Shown: piece by piece, positions 11,168 through 22,026 of the stretch
Position numbering within the stretch: position 1 is the first letter of the stretch
Layout of the letters: each line of letters starts with the position of its first letter
Assembly (NCBI GenBank): GCA_039566865.1
Contig: CM076944.1
Span: forward strand, 14,034,501 to 14,098,500
Source of the DNA: Aurelia coerulea
Taxonomy: Eukaryota; Cnidaria; Scyphozoa; Semaeostomeae; Ulmaridae
Direction of reading: 5' to 3'
DNA length: 64,000 nucleotides
Program-made: the position numbers and the translations under genes
The notes under the pieces: model-generated
The model's database searches: none
What the model saw: only the letters and a program-made list of their open reading frames with translations
What the model was told of the DNA's origin: nothing

Positions 11168-12113
11168 GCAAAATGGCGGTAGGTCGTGCCTAATGGCGCT
11201 CCGTCCAACATTTCTGTTTTGATTTTAATAATCCGTCGTAACTGCCGCCGTTAATGCTGCTGGTAATATAGTTGGATTGTTTATGATATGATTGAGAGAT
11301 TGAAACGAGCATACAAAGCAGCAATTCGTAGTGGAAAGATATGCTTCGTTGGAAAGAAGTTATCTGCGGGTTTTGATTACAGCTTTGGTTGTTATCTTCG
11401 AGTCCTCAACGAAGCTGAGTGGTCAAGTTTTGAGGAAAAAGAATCCCAGTTTCGTTCACAGATTGCTTCGAGGCGTTTAAATCATGGTGATTTCATTTGT
11501 AAGGGAGACATTAGTCTTTGGATGCAGGTTCATAAGATCCTGCATGGCATATTTTACAAAAACCAAGACTTCCAATTTGTGCAACCAAATGGTCGCCAGT
11601 GGAGCGTAGCACTGCAACGCTACGCAGCACGCGTTGTCAAGACGTTTCCAAGAAACGATGAATACTCTATTCAAAGTGCGAACAATACCCTTGACTACAT
11701 AAAAATTCAGTTGGAGTTTATCAAGAAAACAATAGGCCCTTTCTTCAGTATTAAAAATGCTGCAGCGAATGATTCGAATAAAGTATCTAAGGAAAAGCTG
11801 GTTGATTTGTGGTTGAACAGACGTAAGAAAGCTATTGCTGTTATAAGAAACAATGGTTGTTGGCCTGCAACCGTAACTGCCCGTTCTACTGTTTCACAGA
11901 ACGAAAATTATTTCAAGTCATCTCCCAAATGTGCAATTCGTAGTGAGTTCGTACCATCCGGAAATCGTTATTTTGATCGAGCTTTAGCTCGCTCTTTGGT
12001 AAATCAATCAGATCTATTTAATTTGGAGGAGGTTGTAGAAATCATAAGGCAGTGTCCCAGAGGGAAGTCATGTGGTATCGATGGAGTATATTACGAAGAT
12101 CTTCGAGAATTTA

Positions 12114-12984
12114 TTTTTTATTTATTTTTAAATATTTATACAGGTTACAGATTTCAGTATAATAGATAACTGTTTTACAAATTGACCTGTGCAAAAATAG
12201 GAAAGCCTAAATTAAAGAAAATTACATTATATACAATATCTAGATATGGCTTATATGATATACTTGTGATCGAGTATAAAAAACTAAATTAAATAGACAA
12301 ATAAAATGTACCTCTCATATGGATTTTTTAAAGGTAGCCAGGGACGGTGCCAATTTAGTTTCCGTATTTAGCTCATTCCATACTTTTGCTCCTCGATAAG
12401 AAAATGCTTTTTGACCTGTGCATGTTCTTAATAGAGGTTCTGCAAATTTTGTGTGTCGGTAGAGCGAAGATTGTGATCACTACTCTCTGAGCATTTAGTG
12501 AAAAGTTCCCCTAAATATTGAGGAGCAAGTGAGTTCAATGCTTTATAGGTCAGCGATGCTGTTTCTTTTCTGATAAGATCTTTAATTGATGGCCAGCCAA
12601 GGTTTTTGAGCAGAGGGACAGCAGAAGCATCGTAAGGACTATTTGTAGTTATTCTTGCAGCTCTATTCTGGATCTTTTGGAGAGAATTAAGTTTGGTTTC
12701 ACTACAACAACCCCAAACCGAGCAGCAATAACTAAAATGTGGCTCAACAATTCCTCTATACATTTTCTGCAGATCACCTGATGGAAGAAATTTCTTGGCA
12801 TGCTTAATGAGACCGAGAGCTCGTAGTGTCTTAGCCTTAACTTGTTCAATATGGCGATCCCATTGGAGTTTGTCATCAATTTGAACCCCCAGATACTTTG
12901 TATCGGTTATCATATTGATCTTTTGATCACCTATTTCAAAACTAGGCTTAGCGTCAGTCTGCTTTTCGATCTTTGTAATCGTGA
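12114..12984 (-). pseudogene. 5'-truncated CR1/L2-like LINE, RT C-terminus and 3' UTR, antisense insertion
   Basis: The minus-strand frame from 12985 to 12428 carries the RT thumb and C-terminal region: TKYLGVQIDDKLQWDRHI, IVEPHFSYCCSVWG, KIQNRAARI, then KALNSLAPQYL. Beyond its stop the frame continues, shifted, with a GQKAFSYRGAKVWNEL-type ending, followed by an AT-rich 3' UTR ending in an A-rich tail near 12114 (TATTTTTTATTTATT on the plus strand). It interrupts the R2-like RT between motifs 1 and 2. It belongs to the same clade as 47637-48345, which shares the CCSVWGCC and NRAARI words. Exact target-site duplications were not resolved. Confidence 0.75.
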
Positions 12985-14344
12985 TAAAGAAATTGTGAAT
13001 ATTATGAATATTTGTTTGGTTAATCAACGTGTCTCGGCGTTTTGGAAATATTGCGTGATAAGTAGGATACCCAAGAAGAATTTTAACCCCGATGACCTTT
13101 CGACCCTCCGGGATATATCATTGTTGCCGGTGTCATACAAGGTATTTTCTAAAGCTTTGTGCAACAGATTGCTTCCCTTTGTCTCAGATAAAGTGGCTTT
13201 TTGGCAACGTGCATTTCTCAGTAAGCGTGACAGGCAAGATTTGATTTTCACCCTAAAAACAGCATTTGATGATTTTCGTCATAAGAGCTCGAAAATGGTA
13301 TCCGTATTCATTGATTTTGCAGATGCTTTCGGCAGCGTAGAGCATGGGTTTCATCTTCGAAACCCTTGAGCCATTTGACATACCCTTGATATATTGTGCA
13401 TTGATTGAGGACATTTACCGTTATTCGTCCTTCTCGGTGATTTGTGGATATGAACTCAGTGAGTCGTTTTATATAATACGCGGTAAAAAAAACTGGGGAC
13501 CCTCTCAGTGCCCTCATTTTCATTCTGGTGGTTGATGTTGTGTGTCGGCCTATGTATAGAAGAGCATTAGATGAAATGAACATTTTGAACGACGAGATCG
13601 TTAATCCGTTACCAGTACAGGCATTTGCAGACGATATTAACACTACCCATCACGACGCCAAGCTTATCCAAAATATGTTCCATGTCAGCGAAGAAGTGAG
13701 TATTCAGTCAGGACTCGAAGTTAAACCTGAGAAATGTGCTGTTCTCTACGCGCGACGATCTGGTAATAATTGGTACAAAGGAAAAAATGACGGCAGTCCA
13801 GTCATTACCGTTCAGGGTAATGTTCTAGAGACGCATGATCGAAACTATTCGTACAAGTATTTGGGAAGATCTCTCTCGTTGTCAGGTGAAGAAAGTGCTC
13901 AAGTTGAGGAATTTATTGCAACATATCTCGATTTAGTAAAGGAAATCTCGGATTCCAGTTTACCATTGGCACTTAAAGCAAGCGCACTAAATAACATGGC
14001 CCTAGCCAAAGTCCTCCATCATTTTTATAATACGCGATTAACGGAAGAACAACTAGATAATATTGACAGGTCAGTTACTAAGACTGTCAGAGAAATGTAT
14101 GCATTATACACTACTGCAACCAATCTTGTGATTTATTTACCACGGGAGTATGGTGGTATTGGAGGGAAAAGAGTGTCTGATGTTTATCGGACTACAATAC
14201 TGGCATTTCTAGTCAAGATGCTGAATCATGATGTGCCACAGTTCAGAAATATGGCTCGTGAGTCTTTGAGGTTAGATATGGACAAAAGGGGAGTATTACT
14301 GTCAGAGAGTAGCGATAACTTTCTTGGCTATGACTTGAATTCTA

Positions 14345-14672
14345 CCCGGGGGGGGGGGGGGGTACTTGACCAGGTTTTGGTCGGGGACGTGCCATCGAAG
14401 CTTCAAAAACATACCCGTTCCTTATACCAATTTTGCGAAAAAGTATACCCGACTTTATACCAATTTTGCGAAAAAGTATACCCGACCTTATACCAATTTT
14501 CCGAAAAAGTATACCAAAATCGTTCCTTAAACCAAAATCGCGAAAATCGATACCGTTCCTTATACCAAAATCGTGAAAATCGATACCGTTCCTTATACCA
14601 AAATCGCGAAAATCGATACCCTTCCCGATGGCACGTCCCCGTACCCAAAATATGTGAAGTACCCCCCCCGGG
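14345..14672. mobile_element. 328-bp inverted-repeat element with 8-bp target duplication
   Basis: Termini are CCCGGGGGG(n)TACTT and AAGTACCCCCCCCGGG. They are flanked by GAATTCTA at 14337-14344 and again at 14673-14680. A sub-terminal pair, GGGGACGTGCCATCG and CGATGGCACGTCCCC, extends the inverted repeat. The core is tandem: three copies of a TATACCAATTTTGCGAAAAAG-like unit, then three of an ACCAAAATCGNGAAAATCG-like unit. Element plus duplication is 336 bp, a multiple of three, and contains no stop in the host frame, so the RT frame reads straight through. The 8-bp duplication fits hAT (inference). A related, more decayed copy lies near 30980-31270. Confidence 0.8.
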
Positions 14673-15845
14673 GAATTCTAATGGTTTTTTGAATACGAGA
14701 ACGCGATTCGGGTGCCAGTCAGACTGGCCAGACATGTTACGATATGCTCGTAAGTTGGGCGTTAAAGTGATTTTCAGTAACGGAAAAGCAGAAATAACTT
14801 ACAACGATTTAACTCTGGACGAAACCCCTAAACTTCAGAATATACTTTTTCGCATTACCATAGATAGAGATCTTCAGAAGGCCAACGAACTTAGTATCCA
14901 AGGTCCTTTTCTGGGACTAAATGACATTCAGGTAAAAGCGTCTCATTCTATCTTTTACAACTGGAAGATAAGCGATGATTTGGTTCGTTTTGCTATCAAA
15001 GCGCGTTTAAGTTTACTCCCAACAAATTTCACAACTTATATTTGGAACAGGTCAAATGATCCGTGTTGTTCGCTTTTTTTAGCCACACAGAAAGTATTGC
15101 GCATTTTTTTAATGGATGTAAGGAATTTCATAATTTCTACAGTCGCCGGCACGATCGCATTGCTGAAAAACTTTTCGATGAAATAAAGTTGATATTATGT
15201 TCGAGCAAGAAAGTTTATACAAACAAGTTACTAGAAACTTTGTTGCCAGAATATCGAGAAGAGCTGACCTTGCTTCAACATCGGAAACGGGACATTGTTA
15301 TTATTGATAAAACTTCACGAGATATCATCATAGCAGAAGTTACAGTTTGTTTTGATCTCTACTTTGGATTCTCGTTTCCAGCGAAGTGTGATCGCTACCA
15401 GGACCTGTGTGACGTTCTTCGTGAAAATGGATGGAACCCTTCTCTTCATGTTCTGTGTTTTGGTGCGCTTGGCTGTATCAAAGAGGACGTTTATGAACGA
15501 TTGCGGAATATTGGCTTTGGAAAAGGAAAAGTAAAGGAACTGTTAGCTTGGTGCTCGATTTCTAATATTATTGGAGCGAACTATATCTGGAGGCACAGGG
15601 TGAAAAAATTGAGTCACTGATTTCTTTCCATTTCACCTTTCGTTTTGGTCTGCTTTTGATAAACCTGGCTTTTAAGCCCACATCAAGTATCATTCTGTTC
15701 ATCTTTGATACTCAGTGATAAATTTATTCACCGTTTGTACCATGGCGTTTATTAACAGTAACTGTAAAACCAGCAATCATTCTGTATATATTAACTAAGC
15801 AGTAGGTTTTGCCATTTGCTTGGGTGCAGAATAATTTAGAATCGT

Positions 15846-15968
15846 ATTATTATTATTATTATTATTATCATCATTATTAATATCACCATTATCATTATTA
15901 TCGTCATAAGATAAGATAATAATATAATAATAATGATAATAATAATGATAATAATAATAATGATAATT
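15846..15968. repeat. ATT/AAT mirror-type microsatellite
   Basis: An ATT-rich tract (15846-15907) is followed by an AAT-rich tract (about 15920-15968) on the same strand, so the pair can fold back. Interruptions are ATC and ATG variants. Confidence 0.85.
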
Positions 15969-16082
15969 ATGAAAGTTTGAGTTTGATGGAAGCAATTATG
16001 GAATTCCATGGTACAAGCAAGCATTACCTCATGCAGGCATTGAAAATGACCGTGCTAAGATTATGTGGGATATACCGATGCA

Positions 16083-16632
16083 TTTAGACGAAATACGAAA
16101 GGAAGCATGCCCCCAAGATAAAGCCTAAGACTTATTCAAATGGAATGACTGTATTCAGGCGACCCCACAGGCGAACATATTCAATTCAACATCCGCCGCT
16201 CTTTCATTGAGACCGTTGGGTGCAAAGGTTCCCAATTTGTATTGCCAAAATAATTCTTTTCTACGAAGTGAGTAAACATCTGAAGCCCCATCAGATGTGG
16301 CTTTACAAATCATATTTTCGAACATATGCACGTAAATACAATGATGGCAGTCTTGACAGGGGTAAGGCGGTACCACAGGCGGGTTTCTTTGGGCATTTTT
16401 TTAGTGAAGGCCATCAGGGTGCTTTTTCGGTCAGCATAAAAATAATTGATGGGGCTTCAGATGTTTACTCACTTCGTAGAAAAGAATTATTTTGGCAATA
16501 CAAATTGGGAACCTTTGCACCCAACGGTCTCAATGAAAGAGCGGCTGATGTTGAATTGGATATGTTCGCCTGTGGGGTCGCCTGAATACAGTCATTCCAT
16601 TTGAATAAGTCTTAGGCTTTATCTTGGGGGCA
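16083..16632. repeat. Inverted duplication of a PLE 3' coding end
   Basis: Sequence 16083 to about 16285 is the reverse complement of about 16443-16632 plus the segment resuming at 20033. Both arms encode the same protein end. The left arm has the continuous order CTTTATCTTGGGGGCATGC (read on minus). The right arm has the same order split by the 3.4 kb element at 16633-20032. The left arm is therefore the empty site for that insertion, and the inverted duplication came first. Confidence 0.85.
16286..16585 (+). pseudogene. PLE GIY-YIG endonuclease C-terminal fragment
   Basis: The plus-strand frame has GHFFSEGHQGAFSVSIKII, then DGASDVYSLRRKELFWQYK and FAPNGLNERAADVE. This is the typical ending of the GIY-YIG nuclease linked to reverse transcriptase in Penelope-like and related elements: a His-rich strand, the conserved Glu in the LRxxE-FWQYKL helix, then the PNGLN motif. 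The GIY-YIG start is missing, so it is truncated. An inverted copy of the last part lies at 16155 to about 16285 (minus). The fragment continues into PLE 3' sequence resuming at 20033. Confidence 0.7.
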
Positions 16633-17206
16633 GCATAGCCTCCAAATCTTTTCTTTTGTCCGACGTTCCCCTGGGACGCTGACTCATCTTCTGATCAGAT
16701 TGCGTTTTCTCCTAAAATTGACCAATCAGATGCCGCCATTTCATTACTTCCGCGTTTCGCAGCTAGATTTAGGCCATTTTGGGTGACCCCCAATAAAAAA
16801 ATATTGCACGCTCGAATAAATCGAATTTTTTGAAAATTTCAACGGGAAAAGGAAGCTCATACATAGGACCACAAGTGTTCATGTAACCCCTTTGCCATCA
16901 CCTAGGATTGAAAAATTACGGCGATTTGAATGTTTGTCTTTGGTATTTTTTCAAACAGGTAGCGGCACCCTGCTCGCCCTCCCCCCAAAATTAGTTTTTT
17001 AGCAAAATTATCAAAAATGTACACATCTCCATGAATAATTCTTCCGAAATTCCCGAAATTTGCGCTTTATTTCGCCTTGACTTGCGAATTTGCGACACCT
17101 CCAAACTCTGTCCTTTTTCCCTGGATGACAACTTATGCCTTTCTCTGGTCCTGGACCCAATATAACAGGAAAAGGCGGGAAAAGTGGCGGTGTCGTCATG
17201 TTTTTG

Positions 17207-17933
17207 GAGACGCATTGGCTCAGAGAAGACCCAAATGGAGTAGGGACCAAATGGAGTAATTCTGCTATCCTGGGCCCAAATGGAGTAATCCCATCAAATG
17301 GTATTTTTACTCATTGTCAAAACTAATTAACACCTAGAGATAGCGTTTTATCTAAATCTTTTCCTAACAATAGATTTATAAAACTGTCCTCGCTTCCTCG
17401 CTGCCTATTGAATATTCCTGATGACATTTGACCTTCATCATGATCTTTGTCTCTGACGGGGGTTGGTGTCAAGTTCTGTTTAGCGTTATGGGAGGTATCA
17501 TTTTAATTGATTTAATCATAGCAAATAGAAGAAAGAATTACAGATGAAAGAATTACAAATTATAAAACATAATTAACGAAAAGAAGAAATTTGAAGGAAA
17601 CTAGAAATCTGGAAAAGCCATTGCAAAGCATTCGGCTATTGCGAAATGCAGAAACCCTCAAGCTGTACCCCCTGGACTTCATCGTAGATGCACCAGTATA
17701 GTAAATGATGATATTGTCTTTGGAAGAAAGTGGATCGTCTAGACAGTCTATACATCTATTATTAGGTATTATTAGGTATAGATTTATGATGAAATGTTAT
17801 CTTTGAGTGTTAATTAGTTTTGACAATGCGTTAAAATACCATTTAATGGGATTACTCCATTTGGGCCCTGTATAGGAGAATTACTCCATTTGGTCCCTAC
17901 TCCATTTGGGTCTTCTCCGAGCCACTATGTATG
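17207..17933. mobile_element. Nested inverted-repeat element with 8-bp target duplication
   Basis: It interrupts the left arm of the long-TIR element. TGTTTTTG at 17199-17206 is repeated at 17934-17941, and the intact right arm (near 19450 on minus) has the sequence once. The arms share GGCTCNGAGAAGACCCAAAT, then three spaced AAATGGAGTA words, extending about 120 bp from each end. The interior of about 480 bp has no gene; ATTATTAGGTAT is repeated near 17760. hAT-like by duplication length only. Confidence 0.75.
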
Positions 17934-18325
17934 TGTTTTTGTTGGTAAAATCATTTTTAAAAATGGGGAAAGGAAAAAAATAATCTCGTTTAAATGCAAT
18001 GCATACTGACTGGAAGAGCTTGACAACAGTTTTATTAAAATCCGAAAGCGCGTCTTGGACTTGGCAACATCTTCTTCAAAGCATTCACATCATTGAAAGA
18101 AACACGCCATGAACATATTTTTTGCATTGACTGCCTGATGATATGTCTCGACAAGAGAGAATATACAAGAATCTTGCCAACTAAAATCAAAAGTCTACCT
18201 CTGTATCAAAAGGTTTGTTGGAGTTGTAAAAACAAAATATATTTCACAGACAACAATTACCAACAATTGCATTACATGTATTCTTTTTGTAAGACCCTCA
18301 GATCGCCAAATATTATTAGAAACTG

Positions 18326-18672
18326 CTGTACACATACTTTTTTATAAGAAACTAAGAATTGGGTCAGTGCTGAAAGCTCCTGAAAAGAATTTCAGTACTC
18401 TGAGTTTGTTAGAGGTTCCATAACAATCTTCATGTTCCTTACTTGTGCACTCGTGAACATTTCAAAACAAGGTTTTTGAAGCCTTTCCAATGCTAATAAG
18501 CATCACAGGAAACAAGTGAAAATAAAATAAAGATATGTCAAGGATTTCCTTAATCTTTATAAAAATAAATTGTTTCTCAAGTTATATTTTCCCAGTGCTG
18601 GAGTTTTGCAATTTTTTGGCGATCTGAGAGTTGAGTTTTTTACCCTTTCTTATAAAAAAATACGTGTTCTGG
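18326..18672. mobile_element. Possible TTATAAGAAACT-type miniature element inside the long-TIR element
   Basis: CTTTTTTATAAGAAACT near 18336 and TTTCTTATAAAAAAATACGTG near 18648 form inverted ends similar to those of 26764-27185. The left end is diverged and a TA duplication is uncertain. Confidence 0.35.
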
Positions 18673-20032
18673 GAAGAAACTATTTATTATGATAGAGGAA
18701 GTCCTTGGGATATTTTTACTTTATTTTCACTTGGTTATTGTATCATGTTGCTCAGAAGGGGCTCGGGAGGTACTTGAGAAAAGTCTAAACATTAGAAAAC
18801 ATTGTCTCGAAATGTTCACGGGGCACAGGTAGTAAACATGAAGATTGTTATATGTCTAAACATTGGAAAGGCTTCAAAAACCTTTGTTTTGAAATGTCAC
18901 GGGGGCACAGGTAAACTTTGAGTAGCTACTCAAAATCTGATAATCTTAAGAAACATTTATTACTTTCACAAATGGTCCAAATTTTTATTTTCTTATAAAC
19001 TCGTGCACTAACTTTTACAACAAACTTGATCCCAGTTCTTCCCGGGGTAAAAGTTTCTCCTAGATTTCTTAATTTTCTACAAAATTGAATTTTACAATTT
19101 CACATAGCACAGGCGGCTTCTTTCTTGTAAAAATTGAGCGGAAACCGTTGTCAAAATCGTCTTTTGATTAGAATGTAAAAATTTGAATTGCCCTCACTGC
19201 AAGACGAAGTAGAAGGAAAACTTACTTCATCGTGGTCTTGATCGCTCCTGATGCAATGCCGTCGTCTTCTTTGAGAATTTTTTGCACTGCGGTCAGTTTG
19301 GCTTCACTCACACTCCATCCCAAGCGCGGGAATTAAAGATATTGGCAGTTATCTCGATACTTTGCTTCAACTTCATTGGTAATCGACCATCTTCTTATAG
19401 ATTTGTGAACAAATATTTGAGACGATAAATGATTTTACCAACAAAAACATGACGACACCGCCACCGTTAAAGATTTCTTTTCCCGCCTTTTCCTGTTATG
19501 TTAGTTGGGTCCAGACCAGAGAGAGGCACAAGTTGTCATCCAGGGAAGAAGGACAGAGTTTGGAGGTGTCGCAAATTCGCAAGTCAAGGCATAGTAAAGC
19601 GCAAATTTCGGAAATTTCGGAAGAATTATTCATGGAAATATGTATATTTTTGATAATTTTGCTAAAAAACTAATTTTTTTGGGGAGGGCGAGCAGGGTAC
19701 CGCTACCTGTTTGAAAAAATACCAAAGACAAACATTCAAATCGCCGTAATTTTTCAATCCTAGGTGATGGCAAAGGGGTTACATGAACACTTATGGTCCT
19801 ATGTATAAGCATCCTTTTCCCGTTGAAATTTTCAAAAAATTTGATTTATTCGAGCGTGCAATATTTTTTTATTGGGGGGTACTCAAAATGGCCTAAATCT
19901 AGCTGCGAAACGCGGAAGTAATGAAATGACAGCACCTGATTGGTCAATTTTAGGAGAAAACGCAATCTGATCAGAAGATGAGTCAGCGTCCCAGGGGAAC
20001 TTCGGACAAAAGAAAAGATTTGGAGGCTATGC

Positions 20033-20362
20033 TCTTGGGGGCATGCTTCCTTTCGTATTTCGTGTCAGTGTGCACGTGGTGTCAGGGTGGAATTCCCTGT
20101 CTTGCCATCTAGGGATTTAGCAATTTAAGCAAATCCCAGGAGGGTCGTTGGGAGGCGTGCTTCTTCGTTTGCTTGAGACTTTATATACGCAGAGCTTCCA
20201 TTCCGATGTCGAGAACTAAAGGATTGGGGAATTTACCATGAACTTTTATTTGAATTGGAAGTTTTGGCTGGCTAAGAAAACTTAATAGTCTAGGTGTGTT
20301 GTTTGGCATTGTTTATAAGGGGGGCCTAGGGGGGATTTTATCACGATTTTATGTTAATGTTT
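20033..20362 (+). other. PLE 3' untranslated/terminal region
   Basis: Sequence after the long-TIR element resumes the PLE end. Words such as GCACGTGGTGTCAGGGTGGAA and CTGTCTTGCCATC match those after the second PLE fragment (GCACGTGGTGGTAGGGTGGAA near 21856). This shared non-coding tail leads into the hammerhead-like motif at 20363. Confidence 0.55.
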
Positions 20363-20445
20363 CCTATAAATACTTGGCTGTCCTGTGGTTGTAAACAACT
20401 GATGAAGATTTTATATTCGAAACGTATTGCTTTTAACAGTTTTGT
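20363..20445 (+). ncRNA. Hammerhead-ribozyme-like motif A in a PLE tail
   Basis: The core is CTGATGA (20399-20405), a short stem-loop, then GAAAC (20419-20423). A conserved TATAAATACTTGGCTGTCC lies 5', with GTC at 20380-20382 as a candidate cleavage triplet. Stem II here is weak (GAT/TTC). The motif is directly followed by (ATT)n. Hammerhead motifs are established features of Penelope-like elements. Cleavage activity is not shown by sequence. Confidence 0.5.
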
Positions 20446-20506
20446 TTTTCATATTATTATTATTATTATTATTACTATTATTATTGTTATTATTATTCGA
20501 AGGACA
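20446..20506 (+). repeat. (ATT)n microsatellite at a PLE tail
   Basis: About 60 bp of ATT repeats directly after hammerhead-like motif A. Short tandem repeats are common at PLE ends. Confidence 0.9.
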
Positions 20507-20659
20507 TATTACAAGCTTTTTCCTAAAACTTGATCATAATTTGTATTCACTTTATCTGTTTCGCCACATTAATCGAACTTTACAGTTTAAAGAACTCTTA
20601 ATTCGATAGTTTATAGAACGCAACATTCTCCAATAGCTACTTAACGTTTTAGTTATTTA

Positions 20660-20735
20660 TAGAATGCTTAATTATGACTGAAGAAGATCTACGTAAGATC
20701 GAAAATTTTCATGAAAATATCTTGTTTTCCTTGTG

Positions 20736-20737
<2 letters not shown>
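20660..20737 (+). ncRNA. Hammerhead-ribozyme-like motif D in a PLE tail
   Basis: CTGAAGA (20678-20684) is followed by a perfect 5-bp stem, GATCT (20686-20690) with AGATC (20696-20700), closing on GAAA (20701-20704). It fits the CUGANGA...GAAA core. The stem differs in sequence from the other copies but keeps pairing, which argues for a conserved fold. It is followed by (ATT)n at 20738. Confidence 0.5.
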
Positions 20738-20792
<55 letters not shown>

Positions 20793-20793
20793 C
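20738..20793. repeat. (ATT)n microsatellite between converging PLE tails
   Basis: About 55 bp of ATT repeats, between plus-strand motif D and minus-strand motif C. Confidence 0.95.
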
Positions 20794-20820
20794 ATATAAA
20801 CTAAAACCACATCCAGAATA

Positions 20821-20935
20821 AACAGAAAATAAAATGTAGAAACACAACTGTTTAAATAAAAACGTTTCGATTATAAAATCTTCGTCAGTTACTAAAACTG
20901 GGACAGCCGAGCAAGTATAAATACATAAATATTTA
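20821..20935 (-). ncRNA. Hammerhead-ribozyme-like motif C in a PLE tail
   Basis: On the minus strand, CTGACGA (20888-20882) is followed by the stem GATT/AATC and GAAAC (20868-20864). The upstream CTTGCTCGGCTGTCCC and downstream AACAGTTGTGTTT match motif B. The strand is opposite to A and D. Confidence 0.55.
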
Positions 20936-21103
20936 ATTTGCATTACAATACGGTTTACAAAAACTTGTTTTACTTTAAATAACAATGGAGACAACAAAGT
21001 GAAATATAAAGGCAACAACATCATACAATACGACTAAGATATCAACTATAAAAAACCCCGTCTCTAAGGTGGATCTCCATTCAATTTTCAATTCCTCCTT
21101 CCC

Positions 21104-21223
<120 letters not shown>

Positions 21224-21226
21224 AAA

Positions 21227-21876
21227 GGTGGGGGATCTACAAACTTGGCTGCTGGCAAGGGGTTATATCGAAAAAGACGTCGATAGTCAAGTTGAACGCG
21301 TTCGTCTAAAAAGCCGTGCTGCTTTACTAGATACCAAACCCAAGACCAAGGATGACACGAGGATACCGTTGGTACTAACATATCACCCAGCTCTGCACAA
21401 GGAACACGAAATCATTTGGGGTAATCAAAATATTCTTTTGGTGGATAATGAACATAATAATGTTTTCAAAGACAAAATATTTGTTTCGTTCCGAAGGGCA
21501 AAAAGTCTGAAAGACAAACTCGTAAGGGCAAAACTTGCAAATCTCGATGAAGAGTTGATGGAAAAGGGCACCTTCAGATTTTTTTGAAAACGGACACAAC
21601 GGGGCATTTACGGTTGGGATAAAATAATCGACGGGGCAGAGGATGTTTATTCACTTCGGAGAAAAGAACTTTACTGGCAGTATCGGCTTGGAACGTTCTC
21701 GCCAAATGGTCTCGATGAAAGAGCGGCAGGTGTGGAATTAGACATTTTTGCGTGTGGAACAGCATATATTTTACCATTACATCTGAAGGGTGTCAAGGGA
21801 GGCTGCGCTGACGGCAATTTTTGTGGTTCCCTCTGTAACTTCGTGCCTTTCTGCACGTGGTGGTAGGGTGGAATCC
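21227..21876 (+). pseudogene. Penelope-like element RT C-terminus with GIY-YIG remnant, 5'-truncated
   Basis: The first frame (to 21588) has LLARGYIEKDVDSQVERV, IPLVLTYHPALHKE and VSFRRAKSLKDKLVRAKL. This order matches the C-terminal part of PLE reverse transcriptase. It ends at TTTTTTGA near 21580. The second part (about 21595-21780), in another frame, encodes KIIDGAEDVYSLRRKELYW and SPNGLDERAAGVE, the end of the GIY-YIG domain. Most of that domain is deleted or scrambled between the two. The 5' border is at the (ATT)n tract, suggesting truncation on insertion into an older PLE tail. A TTAA element (22027-22813) interrupts its 3' region, and the tail resumes to motif B at 23009. Confidence 0.75.
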
Positions 21877-22026
21877 CCTATCGGGCTATCCTGGATTCAG
21901 CATTTGCTAAAATAGTTTAGCGGCTAGCGAATCCATGGAAAGTTACCTGGGGGAGCCACAGAAATATGTTGGCACAGTCTCAAGTGGTTCATAAAGGCTC
22001 CCAGTTCCTCTTCACAGTTCAATTAA

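Larger units (their letters stand above)
11288..15620 (+). pseudogene. Non-LTR retrotransposon ORF: RT plus restriction-like endonuclease (R2/NeSL-type)
   Basis: The first segment (11288 to about 12113) has an unrecognised N-terminal region and then RT motif 1 (KSCGIDGVYYEDL). After an inserted LINE (12114 to about 12984) come motif 2 (LLPVSYKVFSKAL) and motif A (VFIDFADAFGSV). Frames shift near 13345 and 13490. The long frame 13528-15186 carries GDPLSALIF just upstream, the catalytic FADD box (near residue 32), SGLEVKPEKC and the YKYLGRSL thumb motif. After another frameshift near 15063 come a CCHC-like knuckle (HTESIAHFFNGC), then RKRDIVIID, AEVTVCFD and a Lys-containing AKCDRY. That order fits the C-terminal restriction-like endonuclease of R2, NeSL and related clades. 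It would copy its RNA at nicked genomic DNA. It is dead: two nested insertions and at least three frameshifts. Confidence 0.75.
16633..20032. mobile_element. 3.4 kb long-TIR foldback transposon with 11-bp target duplication
   Basis: The inverted arms start GCATAGCCTCCAAATC and extend about 590-610 bp (left 16633-17206 plus 17942 to about 17957; right about 19422-20032). Flanks are TCTTGGGGGCA at 16622-16632 and 20033-20043. The left arm of the PLE duplication (16089-16125 on minus) is the uninterrupted target, which confirms the borders. An 11-bp duplication with long TIRs fits Mutator-like elements; the superfamily is inference because no MULE transposase is recognisable. The interior (about 17960-19420) holds inverted words but no identifiable gene. 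A frame at 18093-18347 has a few Cys/His (HEHIFCIDCL, CWSCKNKI), too little to call a zinc finger. The left arm has suffered a nested insertion (17207-17933). Confidence 0.75.

Noticed and set aside
18093..18347. Cys/His-containing frame suggestive of a RING-type finger
   Set aside because: Spacing does not fit a RING or other standard finger, it lies inside a transposon spacer, and there is no further support.
19449..19673. Frame repeated in inverted orientation at 16991-17215
   Set aside because: Both copies are the long TIR arms; conservation reflects arm identity, not coding selection.
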